Made by a program: the position numbers and the translations under genes. From Prorocentrum cordatum (lineage: Eukaryota; Sar; Dinophyceae; Prorocentrales; Prorocentraceae), in contig CAUYUJ010015262.1 in NCBI GenBank assembly GCA_963575745.1, positions 280,124 through 344,123 on the forward strand: DNA of 64,000 bases, in the 5' to 3' direction. The notes under the pieces are model-generated. The model saw only the letters and a list, made by a program, of their open reading frames with translations, was not told the DNA's origin and ran no database searches. This document shows, in pieces, positions 19,346 through 32,105 of this stretch; position 1 is the stretch's first letter, and every line of letters begins with the position of its first letter.

Positions 19346-19454
19346 ACCAAGGCTCCCAAGAGCGAGCGGCAACGCAACAATCACCACTGTTGCCCATTGC
19401 TGGCCCCCCTCCCCCTCCAACCTCCTTATCACCCGCATGGTGGTCGTATAGGTA

Positions 19455-20045
19455 TATGTATGTATGTATGTATGTATGTATTGTGCATTTATGTGGTGCA
19501 ACATCTGTTGTGCAATCCATGCGGTGCAATATTTGCGTAACAATATATGATGTGCAAGCTATGTGGTGCAGTCTAAGGGGTGCAGTTGATTTCTGTTCGC
19601 AGTGAGTTGTCCACTCCATTGCTCGCGCAATCATCCAACCCACCTACCCGCATCTTGGTTTGCAAAACTCATGCGGCGGCGATTGCGATGAGTGCTGTTG
19701 GCTGGTGCATCTCTGCGGCAGCGTTAGCCCACGCATGTTCGCGTGCGCAGCGGCCAGATAGCTTGGCGCTACCGACGCGGCCGTGGTGGCGCTGCACTTC
19801 CCAACGGTCATTTGAATGCGAGTCGGCGATTTGGGCGGGCGCGGGATAATGGCAGCGTCGACAAAGGTAGACGCGATGATGATGGTAGCGATGTTGGTGA
19901 CGATGATGACAACGACGACGGCAAGGTCAGTGACGGCACCGATGCCAATGACGCCGACGACGATGACGGCGCCCTCGTGTCGGTGATGAAAGTTTTGGAG
20001 GGAGTTCGACATGCGGGCGCGGCTGACGCGCGAGAATGGCCCGAA
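19455..20045 (+). repeat. Family E copy 1 (head and body, truncated)
   Basis: A short (TATG)n at 19455-19482 is followed by a GTGGTGCA head array to about 19600. The family E body begins at CACTCCATTGCTCGCGCAAT and runs through TTTGCAAAACTCATGCGG, GCGAGTCGGCGATTTGGGCG and a GAC/GAT-rich stretch to TGAAAGTTTTGGAGGGAGTT. It stops near 20045, before the ~265-bp units and tail. Confidence 0.75.
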
Positions 20046-20409
20046 TAGTCTTATTGTGGTGGCCTTCGGCCAGTGCCGCCGATCCGGGTCGCTCGGTGTT
20101 ATTCTCCAGACGCAGACATTATGGGCGCACACTCAAACGCACAAACTTCTCGGGTTACCTTCGAAAGGGCGTAGGAATGCAGTTGGGTCAATAGAGCCAT
20201 CTCGCAACAGTGGTTCTATCAACGGCGGGGTGCTTGCAGTGACCGTGGGGACGGGGAATAATAATGACATGAAAATTCCATACAGGATGCCGATCACTTT
20301 GGAAACTCACGATACGTCGTGCACGGAGTCGTGTTACGAAACATGTGGCCTGGACGATGTGGTGCGAGCGGTGGAGGCGAGCCTATCGGCGCAAGGATGC
20401 CCTCTTGGG
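20046..20409. other. Unassigned spacer
   Basis: No gene or repeat is supported. Confidence 0.45.
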
Positions 20410-20930
20410 GCGTTTTTTGAGCCATCTTAGGAGCCTGTCAGGGCGTCGTGGGGGCTTCTTGGGGGCTTTCGGAGGCCCTCTTGGAGGCTCTTGGGGCCTC
20501 CTGGGGGCCTCGTGGGCTGGAAGGCTAGTTTTTGTTGCTTTTCGTCCCTCTTTTGGGTCCTCTTGGGGCCGTCTTGGGGGCCTGTTGGGCCGTCTTGGGC
20601 GGCTCTTGGGCCGCCTTGGGGCCCTCTTGGGCCGTCTTGGGACTGTCTGGGGGCCTCCTGGGCCGTCTTCGAGCGGTCTTGGGGGCCTCTTGGGCCGTCT
20701 TGGAGCGTCGGAAAGCCGAAAAAAGCGACAACCCCAAAAACATTGAAAAAACCAATGGGAATCAACGATTTTTGCCTCTGGGGGCCATCGTGGGAGGCCT
20801 CTTGGAGGCCTCTTCAGACGTCGTGGAAGGCTCTTGGGCCGTCTTGGGGCCATCTTGGGCGTGTTCGGGCGATCCTTCGGGGTCCCGGGACTTTCGTAGA
20901 CCGTCCTCAGAGACTTTTGCGGCCGCGGCC
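20410..20930 (+). repeat. GGGCCGTCTTGG repeat, copy 1
   Basis: Imperfect units of 20-30 bp built on GGGCCGTCTTGGGGGCC. An A-rich unique insert (from AAAGCCGAAAAAAGCGACAA) at 20705-20775 splits it. The same repeat and a related insert occur inverted at 33645-34200 and direct at 46190-46690. Confidence 0.8.
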
Positions 20931-21369
20931 ACCCTTCCAGCGCATCCTCGAGATTAGAGCCTTCTGTAAAAGCAGCGCCCCGCATCCGCCGGAAACTCGC
21001 ACCCCCCCCCCCCATCCCCCCTTCCCCGGCAGAGCCACCCGGGCAACCCCCCCAGAGGCTGAGGCTCAGCCTCGAGGCTGTAGCTGAGACTCCTTAAAAC
21101 TCACACGCCGGATCGGCGGATTTGACACGGATCGTGCCCCCAGCACGTGCGCAAGGGCGTTCGAATGATTTCGACGTGCGGCGCGAGGGTTCCATGTGCC
21201 AGAATTTTGTGAACATGCTGTAAATCCTATGTGTTTTTTCCCGACCATCCTGTGGTGTTGGGCTCTCGTTTTGAAGGGACAGCGCCCCGCGTCACTCCTC
21301 GTCCTCCCCCTCCTCCCTCCCTCCTCCTCCCCCTCCTCCCCCTCCTCCTTCTTGCTTGCGTTTCACCCA
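20931..21369. other. Unassigned, short TCC tract at 21300-21355
   Basis: No gene. A C-run lies at 21003-21012 and a pyrimidine-rich (TCC)n at 21300-21355 just before the 90-bp satellite. Confidence 0.5.
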
Positions 21370-22640
21370 CCCAGAACAGCGTTTCGTGGCCCCATAGGGC
21401 GCTCCATCGGAGGCCCTTGTGCCACCGCCCGCATGCGTCACCCACACCCATATCGGCAGACCCCTCACACGTTTCGTTGCCCCATAGGGAAGTCCGCCGA
21501 AAACCCTAGTGCCACCGCCCGCGTGCGCCACCCACACCCATTTCGGCACACCCTTCGCACGTTTCGTGTCCCCATAGGGAACCGCACCGAAGGCCCCAAT
21601 GCCACCGCACGCATGCGTCACCCACACTCATCTCGGCACACTCTTCTCATTTTTCGTGGCCCCATAGGTAGCTCCACCGAAGGCTCCAGTCCCACCGCCC
21701 GCATGCGTCACCCACACTCATGTCGGCACACCCCTCACACGTTTCGTGGTCCCATAGGGAACTCCACCGGAGTCCCCGGTGCCTCCGCCCGCATGCGACA
21801 CCCACATTCATTTCGGTACACCACTCGCACGTTTCGTGGCCCCATAGGGACCTCCACCGAAGGCCCCAATGCCACCGCCCGCATGCTTCACCCACGTCCA
21901 TGTCGCCACACCCCTCACACGTTTCGTGGCCCCAAAAGGAGCTCCACGCCACAGTGCCACCGCCCGCATGCGACACCCTCACATGTTTCGTGGCCCCATA
22001 GGGAGCTCCACCGAAGGCCACAGTGCCACCGCCCACATGCGTTACCCACATTCATTTCGGCACACTTCTCACACGTTTTGTGGCCCCATAGGGTGCTCCA
22101 CCGAAGGCCCCGGTGCCACCGCCCGCATGCGACACCCACGCCAATTGTGGCACACCTTTCACGCGTTTCGTGGCCCCATAGGGAGCTCCACCGAAGACCA
22201 CAATGCCACTGCCCGCATGCGTCACCCACACCCATGTTGTCACACCCCTCACACGTGGCCCCAAAGGGAGCTCCACCGAAGGCTCCGGTGCCACCGCCCG
22301 CATGCGTCACCCACGCACATCCGGCGCACACATCACGCGTTGCGTGGCCCCATAGGGAGTTCCACCGAAGGCTCCAGCGGCTGCGTTCGCATGCGCCCAC
22401 CGCACCCATGTCGGCACACCTTTCGCACGTTTCGCGGCCCCTTAGGAAGCTAGCTCCACAGACGGCGCCAGTGGCTGCGTTCGCATGCGCCCACCGCACC
22501 CATTTCGGCGCCCCCATCACACGTTTCGCGGCCCCATAGGGAGTTCCACCGACGGCCCCAGTGGCTGCGTTCGCACGCGCCCACCACACCTGTTTCGGCG
22601 CACGTCTCAAACGTTTCGTGGCCCTGTAGGGTGCTCCTCC
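21370..22640 (+). repeat. 90-bp satellite, about 15 copies
   Basis: The unit contains TTTCGTGGCCCCATAGGGA, GCTCCACCGAAGGCC, TGCCACCGCCCGCATGCG and CACCCACACCCAT. Unit starts fall near 21382, 21471, 21561, 21651, 21741, 21831 and so on, at 90-bp spacing, with short units near 21987 and 22254. Because 90 is a multiple of three, a long plus-strand frame with a 30-residue repeat stays open over most of the array. The opposite strand is also open, so coding is not inferred. Confidence 0.9.
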
Positions 22641-22739
22641 GACTGCGGTGCGTGCAACGACGGTGCTCGCAACTGCATATGGTTGGGTCCTTCGCCAGGC
22701 CAACTTCTTGTTGAGAAGTCGCAGGAGCGCGAGCGCAGG

Positions 22740-23025
22740 CATTATTGAGAACTGATGCTACAAAACCATGTGCTCGTATATGTTTTCGGGTCGCGCGGCT
22801 TTGAAATCCTCACGAAACCGTTGGTTTTTGAAGGATTTCCGCATGCGCGCGGCGACGCACGCGCGTGCATTTCGTTTCATTTTTTTTTTTTTGTTTGTAA
22901 AAAAATCTCCTTTTGCGAGGGGTTCACGCGGCGGCACGTGTGCAAGGGCGTTCGAGCGAATCGGGCATGCGCGCGCGAATGGGCCGTTTAATAGCAGGTT
23001 ATGAGCACGTTGAACAACCTTTGGC
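22740..23025 (+). repeat. Family E fragment (one ~265-bp unit)
   Basis: It carries the unit landmarks ACAAAACCATGTGCTCGTAT, TTTTTGAAGGATTTCCGCAT, GCGCGC palindromes, GTGCAAGGGCGTTCGAGCGA and TTATGAGCACGTTGAACAA. A 13-T run lies at about 22881-22893. Confidence 0.7.
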
Positions 23026-23029
23026 CCAG

Positions 23030-24330
23030 CGTTATGCAATTTATGTGGTGCCATTGACTTTAACAGACGAGTTGACGCACCCCATGCTCTTGCAAGCGTC
23101 CCGCCCACCCACCCGCAATTTGGTCAGCAAAACCCGCGCGGTGGCGATTGCGATGAGGGTTCGACGTTGGCTGGTCCATCTCTGCCGCCGCGCCAACTCG
23201 AGCGCGCGCGCGCGGCGGCCAGCTATTTTGGCGCTACCGACGCGGTCGCGGTGGCGCTGACCGCCGGGCGCATCCCAGCGGGCACTTCAGTGCGAGTCGG
23301 CGACTTGGACGGGCGCGGTACCGCGGCAACGTCGACGACGGTAGACGAGATGATGGTAGTAGCGATGCTGGTGGCGATGCTGACAACGACGACGGCGCGG
23401 CAAGTGCGGGCGCCGATGCTGATCGCGCCGGCGACGATGACGGCGTCCTTGCGTCGGTGGTGAAGGTTCCGGAAAGAGTTCGACGCGCGCGCGCGGCCGA
23501 CGCGCGAGAGTGGCCCGCGTGGTATTATTTGACGCGGATCGCGCCCCCCGCCACCCCCCGCGCTCGCAAGGGCGGGCGAATGATGTCGGCATGCGGCGCC
23601 AGAGGCCCGTTTCGCAGAATTCCATGAGCATGTTAAGAACCCAATGATTTTCTAAAGCATTTGCAAGGGCGCGAGCGCGCGCTTTTCTGTGCACTGATGT
23701 TGCGAAGCATTCTATAGATATATAGAAAGTTGGTGAAGTCGCTACTGCGCCTCCAAGTTTTTAACGGATTGCGGCGTGCGCGCGCGACGATGCGCGCCGT
23801 GCGCGCCGCCGCGTTTGGCGCAGGGGAGTCTCGCGACGGCGCGCGCGCGAGGGCCCTCGAAGATTTCGACGTGCGCGCGCGAAGCCCGTTTGGTCGCATT
23901 ACCTGAACATGTTGAAAAAAAACGATGGTTTTCCTTAGGATTCGCAGGGGCGCGCGCGCGAGCTTTCGTCGAACATCCGCGTTGCGAAACCATGAGTCCT
24001 TATGTTCAGTCGATTCTGGAATCCTCGCGATGCCGGAGATTTTCGAAGGATTTCGGCGTGCGCGCGCGACGGAGCGCGCGCGTGCATTTCGTTGCGTTTC
24101 TTTTGCAAGGGGTTTTTGAGAACTGATGGTTTGGGATAACGAGTGCGCGCGCATCGTATGTTTTGCCGGGGGCGGGGGTGGGGGGGCAGATGCTGGTTGA
24201 GCTGGGATGGTGCGAATTCACATTTAGACTGGGCGATTGGGCAGAGTCAAATGTATATTGCAATGCGAGATGGGGTGGGGTCATCCCGGGGCTGGGCGGG
24301 TGGGTGGGTGGCGGTGGTGGAGTTTTTTTT
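23030..24330 (+). repeat. Family E copy 3 (body, units, tail)
   Basis: The body starts near 23070 at ACGCACCCCATGCTCTTGCA. It is followed by ~265-bp units from 23640 (landmarks GTTGCGAAACCATGAGTCCT and GAAGGATTTCGGCGTGCGCG) and by the tail from 24130 (GATGCTGGTTGAGCTGGGAT, ATTGCAATGCGAGATGGGG). No head array is attached. Confidence 0.75.
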
Positions 24331-24359
24331 TTTTGGGGGGGGGGAAGGGGGATCTATGT

Positions 24360-24496
24360 GCGGATATACATGCGTGCGTATATATATATGCATCTCTATA
24401 TATGTATATATATATATATAGAGATGTATATCTATATATGAATATATATATATGTATATGTATGTATATATATACACATATATATATACTTATATA
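24360..24496. repeat. TA/TG microsatellite
   Basis: (TATA/TATG/GATA)n joining the tail of family E copy 3 to the head of copy 4. Confidence 0.95.
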
Positions 24497-25440
24497 ATTG
24501 TGGTGCATTGTGTGTTGCAGTATCTGTTGCGCAACCCATGCGGTGCAATCCATTCGGTTCAGTAGATGTCGTGCAGGTCTTGTGGTGCAGTCTAGGTGGC
24601 GCAGCATCTGCGGTGCAATATCTGTTGTGCAATCTGTGTGGTGCAGCTTATGTTGTGCAGACCTATGTGGTGCAATTGATGTTGTGCATCCTTATGTGGT
24701 CCAGTATAGGTTGTGCAGCGCACTTGGTGCAATTTATGCGGTCCAATTCATGTTGTTCAGGCTGTGTCGCGCAGTCCATGTGGTGCAATCTGTTTTGTGA
24801 TATTGTTTTTTACAAACGAGTCGGCACATTCCATGCTATGGGAAACGTCCCACCCACCCACGCGCAACTTGGTTTGCAGAGCCCACGCGGTGGCGATTGT
24901 ATTTCATGCTTGGCGTTGGCTCGTGCATCCGCGGCCGCGCCAACCCGGGCGCGCGCGCGCGGCGACCAGCTAACTTGGCGCGATCGACGCGGCCGCAGTG
25001 GTGTTGACCGCTGGGCGCATCTCAGAGGGCACGTCACTGCCAGTCGGTGACTTGGGCGAGCGCGGTGCCATGGCAACGAGACGACGGTGGACGCGATGCT
25101 GATGGTCGTTGTGCTGGTGGCGATGTTGCGGGCGCCGATGCCGACCGCGCCGACGAGGGCGCGCGCGCGAGCTTCTTTGCGCATCCGCGCTGCGAAACAA
25201 TGCGTTTTCATATGTGTTTTGGGCAATCGATTTTGACATCTCCACGAAACCATTTTTTCTTTCCTGTTGTTGCGCATTGTTTTTGTGGCAGGGGGTGGCG
25301 GGGTGGGGGCGGATGCTGGTTGGGTTGGGATGGCGTGAATGCATATTTCGGATGGGCGACGGGGTAGAACGACATGTAAATTGCAATGCGAGGCGGGGGG
25401 CCAATGATCCCGGGGGGGGGGGGGGGCAGACTTTTTTCTC
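24497..25440 (+). repeat. Family E copy 4 (long head, short body)
   Basis: The head array at 24497-24800 has about 15 units of TATGTGGTGCAATC-type words. The body from 24805 is internally deleted near 25160, passing directly to a truncated ~265-bp unit and then the tail (GGGGCGGATGCTGGTTGGGT, TAAATTGCAATGCGAGGCGG). Confidence 0.8.
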
Positions 25441-25469
25441 TTCGTGAGAGTTAGTCCATGCTCAAGTTG

Positions 25470-26083
25470 ATATTGCCCACTCCACTGCTCGCGCAGACTT
25501 CCCGCCCACCCGCCCGCAATTTCGTTTGCAAGCCGCGTGCGGCGGTGATTGCGATGGGTGCTTGGCGCTGGCTGGGGCGTCTCTGCGGCCGCGACGGCCC
25601 GCGCGTGCGCGCGCGCGTGGCGGCCAACTACTTTGGCGCGACCGACGCAGCCGAGGTGGCGCTCACCGCTGGGCGCATCCCAGCTGGCGCTTCAGTGCGA
25701 GTCGGCGGCTTTGACGGGCGCGGTATCGTGGCGACGTCGACAGCGGTGGGCGCGGCGACGATAGTGGCGATGTTGGTGGCGATGCTGACAGCGACGACGG
25801 CGCGGCCAGTGGCGGCGCGGATGCTGATTGCGCCGACGACGATGACGGCGTCCTCGCGTCGGTCATGAAGGTTCTGGAAAGAGTTTGGCGCGCGCGCGCG
25901 GCCGACGCGCGAGAGTGGCGCGCGTGGTATTCTTTGGTGCGGATCGTGCCTCTCCCCCAGCGCGCGCGCAGGGGCGCGTGAATGATGTCGGCATGCGGCG
26001 CGAGGGGCCCGTTTGGCATAATTCCGTGAACATGATGAGAAGCAATATTGAGCATTGATGTTGCGAAAGCATGCTATATATAT

Positions 26084-26147
<64 letters not shown>

Positions 26148-26930
26148 TTCGGGCGCTTGGTTGTGCTACCGTTGCGGAGACTGAGGTTTTCCATCGGCGC
26201 CCACGTGCGCGCGCCGCGCACCTCGTTTCATTTTTGCAGAGAATTCTCGCGGCGGCGCGCGCGCGGGGAGCGCTCGGACGAGTTCGAGTTGCGCGCGCGC
26301 GAGACCTGTTTGGTAGCGTTCTGAGAACATGTGGAAATACCGATGGTTTTATTAAGAGTTCGCGAGGGTGCGCATTTTTCGGAAATCAGCGTTGCGAAAC
26401 CATGTGTCTTTATATGTGTTTCGGACATGCGGTTGTGGAAGCGTTGCGGGCCCCAAGGTTTAACATGCGCGCGCGACGCACTTCGTTTCACTATTGCAAA
26501 GAGTTCTCGCTACGGCACGCGCGCAGAGGGCGTTCGAACGAGTTCGACTTGCGCGCGTGCGAAACCTGTTTGGTAGCATTATGTGAAAATTTTGAAACAC
26601 CCATGGCTACCATAAGAATTCGCAAGAGCGCGCGCGCCATTTTTTGTTTTTCAAGGAGCATGTTTTTTGGGCGCTCGATTTTGAAACTCGCGCGAAACCG
26701 AAGGTTTTTGAAGGATTTGCATTTCGTCGCGTTTTTTATTTGTGCTGATTTTTGATAAGCGATCGTGCGCGCATAATGTTTTTTGAAGGGGGTGGCGGGG
26801 GGGGCTGATGCCGGCCTGCCTGGATTGGTATGATTTCTCATTTATGATGGACAGCCGGCAGAATCATATGTAAATTGCTAGGAGAAAAGGAGTGCCGATA
26901 ATCCTGGGGATGGGGGGTCGATTAATACAA
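25470..26930 (+). repeat. Family E copy 5 (body, three units, tail)
   Basis: The body is at 25470-26070, a (CT)n tract at 26096-26133, then successive units with starts near 26145, 26400 and 26660 (spacing about 255-265 bp). Each has TTTCGGGCGCT, GCGCGC palindromes, GTTCGAACGAGTTCGA and CCTGTTTGGTAGC. The tail is at 26760-26930. Confidence 0.8.
26096..26133. repeat. (CT)n microsatellite inside family E copy 5
   Basis: An uninterrupted CT dinucleotide run flanked by TA runs. Confidence 0.98.
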
Positions 26931-26974
26931 GAAAGCATATATTTTATGTGTGTACATATAAACAAACGAGAATC

Positions 26975-28590
<1,616 letters not shown>

Positions 28591-28639
28591 TATAAATATT
28601 TGTATGTATCAAAAACGAAGGAAGGAGGATCAATGTTGT

Positions 28640-29060
28640 GATATTTAAAGCGGCGACGCGGCGGCGACGGGGCGGCGCTGGCGGCCACAGGGCCGCCAGA
28701 CCGAAGACACGGCCCAGTTTCATAACCGTCGTAAGATCCCTTAAGTGCAAGCGCTGTAGGAGGAAAGTGTAGTCGCGTTCGGTCTCTGTAGCCAGTGCGC
28801 AAATTTTGGCCATAACCGTCGAGGAAGTCTCCAGCGAGGACCCAACCAGCATTGAGAAGGAACTGCCCCCCATCCGTGTAGCGATGGAACGTTTTTGGGC
28901 CACTGCGTGGCCGCAAGTCGATCACCACATTTTGAGACTCAGCCGCCCTTCAGCCGCTCATCTGTTCTAAGCTTTCAATGCGAAGGTACGTGGCGCAGAG
29001 GCGATCACTACACTTTGAAAACCAACCGCCTTCCATCTGTGAAGTGGTTGGATTCACCAA
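28640..29060 (-). repeat. ~83-bp repeat block, minus orientation
   Basis: Diverged units with GTGGCGCAGAGGCGATCACT, ACACTTTGAAAACCAACCGC and CTTCCATCTGTGAAG. These are the reverse complement of the units at 62690-63130. Confidence 0.6.
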
Positions 29061-29413
29061 GCTCCACCATCAGCAGCGACGCGGGTTTATCGGGCGCAAC
29101 GTGCGGCCTGGCCTCTCGACGCACACGCCTGGTGGTGCCACAAAGCGGCCTTTCTTGGAGTCTCTCAGGGCCTTTTGGGCTGTTCGCGTTGGGCCGTCTC
29201 TCCTGATGGCAATTCGAACGCCTTGAAGGCTTCGGAGGTGCATCCAGATGCTCGGAGGGTTCTAAGGCTCTAAAGTGCGCTCAGGAGCACGCGCCATCCT
29301 CACACGGGTTTCTGGACCCGCGGGAGTGATGAGAAACGTCGGGAAACAGCCACATATTTTACACGCCTTCTTGCACAGGCGAACTGAGGTGGCGGCGGGT
29401 TGTCAGGAAACGG
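29061..29413. other. Unassigned spacer
   Basis: Scattered GGGCC(G/T)TC and CTTGGAG words near 29145-29205 recall the GGGCCGTCTTGG repeat but do not form an array. No gene. Confidence 0.4.
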
Positions 29414-29566
29414 GACGGAGGATGAGGAGGAAGAGGAGGAGGAGGAGGAGGAGGAGGAGGAGGAGGAGGAGGAGGAGGAGGAGGAGGAGGAGGAGGAGGA
29501 GGAGGACGTGGAGGAGGAGGAGGAGGAGGAGGAGGAGGAGGAGGAGGAGGAGGAGGAAGAGGAACA
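29414..29566. repeat. GGA microsatellite
   Basis: Nearly pure (GGA)n of about 150 bp. Confidence 0.95.
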
Positions 29567-29574
29567 AAATCAGC

Positions 29575-30055
29575 CCAGATGCGCCAACGATGCTGCAATC
29601 CACTCTCCCGTCCCTAGTCTTTTGTTCTGGAACAGGGAATTCACAGTTTGTAGCGGAGAAAAACCGAGAAGTGGTCAGATCAGAACTATCAACGTATTGT
29701 TCAGTGGGAGCCACGTTTTGAAAATGGGTCGTGATTGTCAATTTCAATACTGAAAAAGGACTCTTGGGAATTTTGGGACGAACATGCACGGCGCGGAGGC
29801 GAAAGCTACATGTTGAGAACCGCCCGCGCTCCCTCCTTGAATTTGTTTCGGTTTTCAGCAACTACTTAGCTGTGGGCATATTGCGTGGCGTCAAGGCGAG
29901 AAACACATTTTGAAAACCATTAGCCCTCCATCGTGGAAGCTGTAACAAGACACTTTCGCGGCGCCAAGGCGAGAGTTACATTTTTTAAAGCGGGCCACCT
30001 TCCATACGTATAGCTGTTTGGAGTTTTAATCTTCAGGATCGTAGCCGGAAAGGAA
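29575..30055 (-). repeat. Hinge plus ~83-bp repeat block, minus orientation
   Basis: The hinge at 29575-29630 contains CCAACGATGCTGCAATCCAC and TCTCCCGTCCC. It is followed by 83-bp-type units at 29690-30055 with GGCGGAGGCGAAAGCTACAT, GCGTCAAGGCGAGAAACACA, GGCGCCAAGGCGAGAGTTAC and CTTCCATACG. On the minus strand the order is units, hinge, TCC tract, as in the plus-strand copies. Confidence 0.7.
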
Positions 30056-30124
30056 TCCTCAGGCCAAAAGCCCAGCCCCCCCCCCAATTGACACGTTTGA
30101 TGTTGCGATCAGGACGAGGTGTCT

Positions 30125-30415
30125 ATAAGGACATGGGAGGAGGACGAGGAGGAGGAGGTGGATGGCGATGAGGAGGAGGATGAGTACGGTGATGAAGGTG
30201 ATGATGCTGATGATGATGCTGCTGCTGATGATGATGCTGCTGCTGATGCTGATGATGATGAGGAGGATGAGGAGGAGGAGGGGGGAAGGAGGAGGAACAG
30301 GAGGAGTAAGAGGATCGAGGATCGAGGGAAAATTAAGAGGAGGAGGAGGAGGAGGAGGAGGAGGAGGAGGAGGAGGAGCAGCAGCAGCACGAGGATCGAG
30401 GATCGAGGAGGAGGG
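30125..30415. repeat. GGA/GAT/GCT microsatellite
   Basis: A GAT/GCT-rich centre at 30165-30265 within (GGA)n. GAGGATCGAGGATCGAGG occurs at both 30308 and 30390. Confidence 0.9.
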
Positions 30416-30448
30416 ATGCTCTGAGCCGCTCGGTGCTCCCCCCGAAGG

Positions 30449-31085
30449 ATGCACCTGAGCAAGGCGCAGCCCGCGTCGCCAGCGAGGGCCTACCAGGCGG
30501 CGGGGCTGCCCCAGCCAGAGCCGCCATCCGCGCCCTCGCCAGCGCAGCTGGAGCGCCTGGCCAAGGCTCAAGGAGGGGTAATGCGGAGAAGGGTCCCTCC
30601 TCCCTTCCCCCTCCCTCCGCTTTCCTCCGTTCTCTTCCCTCCCTCCCTCCCTTACCTCCCTCCCACCCTCCCTCCCGCTTCTTCTTCGTCGTCTTCTCCT
30701 CCTCCTCCCCCTCCTCCTCCTCTCCTCCTCCTCCTCCTCCTCCTCCCTTCTCCTCCTCCTCCTCCTCCTCTCCTCCCCCTCCTCCTCCTCCTCCTCCTCC
30801 TCCTCCTCCTCCTCCTCCTCCTCCTCACTCCCCCTCCTCTCTCCCACTTCCTCCACCCTCCTATCTCCTCCTATCTCGTCGTCGTCCTCCCCCTCCATTC
30901 CTCCAGTCTTCTATTCCTCCATTCTTCTATTTCTCCTCCTGTTTTCCTTCACTCCTCTTCTTTCTTCCTCGTCCTCCTCCCTCCTGATTGAACAGGTGAT
31001 TGGAGACGTGCGGGACACTACTTTGACGGCAGTCTTGGAGAGGCACCCCAGCAAAATTAAGATGTTACGCATTCTTCGCGACTGA
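30449..31085 (+). CDS. Candidate two-exon gene with a TCC-tract intron
   Basis: Exon 1 (30449-30577) starts at ATG and reads MHLSKAQPASPARAYQAAG then SPAQLERLAKAQGG, ending in phase 0 before GTAATG. The putative intron 30578-30995 (418 nt) is mostly (TCC)n and ends in GATTGAACAG. Exon 2 (30996-31085) resumes in phase 0 with VIGDVRDTTLTAVLERHPSK and IKMLRILRD, then TGA. The product would be 72 residues, Pro/Ala-rich then amphipathic. No family is recognised. Phase agreement at both sites and protein-like text in both exons support it. Non-coding DNA with chance splice words remains possible. Confidence 0.4.
30600..30985. repeat. TCC microsatellite within the putative intron
   Basis: (CTCC/TCC)n from about 30600 to 30985 with short TTCT interruptions. 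Confidence 0.95.
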
Positions 31086-31115
31086 AGTCCGAGCACTGTG
31101 CCGGATACCTCGTAG

Positions 31116-31271
31116 AGGTACCGAGGAGAGATAGGAGCACGTATCAAGGCTGCCAGGAAAAAACTTGATTTGCTTGGGCAGGAAACTGTCACCAAGGCGT
31201 ATTCATCACACGACTGGCTGCTCCTACTCGACGATCTTGGTGCCATTCTACTGTACGGGTGTGCACCATGA
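31116..31271 (+). pseudogene. Coding-like segment after the candidate gene
   Basis: In the same frame as exon 2, after TGA (31083) and TAG (31113), the frame reopens with GARIKAARKKLDLLGQETVT and SHDWLLLLDDLGAILLYGC to TGA at 31269-31271. It could be a third exon joined by a short intron, or decayed coding sequence. Confidence 0.25.
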
Positions 31272-31346
31272 GCTTTGACGACAAACCTGCAGCGGAAAAT
31301 CTAGTGCCCCGTCGCCGCCGTCGCCGAACGTTACCTATGATATTGA

Positions 31347-31535
31347 ATGTGTGCCACGATGCCGGTACACCGACAGCTGCCTGTGGAGATACGCTTCATG
31401 CTGGCGGCAGAGAATAGTAACTACGACAGCAACGAAAGCAGAGAGCGACAGAGACGCCCCGTTCACCACTTCGTCTGCCAGTTCAGTTCTGGCTACCAGC
31501 ACTTACTTCGAGCCATGGTACGGATGATCAGATGA
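31347..31535 (+). CDS. Small ATG-initiated ORF, family unknown
   Basis: 62 codons from ATG at 31347 to TGA at 31533-31535, with ordinary composition (VHRQLPVEIRFMLAAENSNY; FVCQFSSGYQHLLRAMVRM). No recognised domain, signal peptide or membrane segment. It follows the candidate split gene on the same strand but in a different frame. Confidence 0.25.
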   Translation: MCATMPVHRQLPVEIRFMLAAENSNYDSNESRERQRRPVHHFVCQFSSGYQHLLRAMVRMIR

Positions 31536-31885
31536 TCATGTCGTGCGGTGGAACACATACACCTTGAATCTGGACACGATGGCGCTGCTTATTTGAGCTG
31601 GTTTACGACAAAACACAAAACTGCGCTGGAAAGTTGCGGCGTGTGACCCACCCTGCTGTTACACGTCTGCCTAAAGACTGCCCCAACCACCCTTGTTGCG
31701 CTGATTTGACGACATGTGTTCGACAATGCGAATCTGTCAGGCAGATGGGGCCTGGGAAACATTTCCTTGCGATGACGAGCTTCGGTGCTCTGTCTATATT
31801 CCTTGTATGTTCACATGGCTGGTTGAGGCGCCCCTGCGCACCCGCCGTTCCCTACACGGCGTCCCTTTCGGGCGACACTGGCGCT
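31536..31885. other. Unassigned, weak Cys-rich frames
   Basis: Two overlapping plus-strand frames contain Cys-rich stretches (CPNHPCCADLTTCVRQC; CQADGAWETFPCDDELRC). Neither has a clear start or end before the TCC tract, so no gene is called. Confidence 0.35.
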
Positions 31886-31889
31886 TGTC

Positions 31890-32105
31890 CTGTCGCTCCT
31901 CCTCCTCCTCCTCCTCCTCCCCCTCCCCCTCCTCCTACTCCCCCTCCGCCTCCTCCTCTTCCTCCTCCTCCTCCTCCTCCTCCTCCTCCTCCTCCTCCTC
32001 CTCCTCCCCCTCCTCCTCCTCCTCCTCCTATTCCTCCCTCCTCCTCCTCCTCCTCCTCCTCCTCCTCCTCCTCCTCCTCCTCCTCCTCCTCCTCCCTGTC
32101 GTCTT
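31890..32105. repeat. TCC microsatellite
   Basis: (TCC)n with occasional TCT/CCC. Confidence 0.95.

Noticed and set aside
19860-20045. Conserved short protein in the family E body (acidic then MKVLEGVRHARAADAR-like)
   Set aside because: Similar translations appear in several copies, but this is expected from DNA-level similarity; no consistent start or codon-position bias could be shown.
21196-22539. 447-codon His/Pro/Arg repeat frame
   Set aside because: A 90-bp satellite of length divisible by three; the opposite strand is equally open.
21370-22640. CRISPR array
   Set aside because: Units are directly tandem with no unique spacers, in a eukaryotic context; the same holds for the 49-bp and 73-bp repeats.
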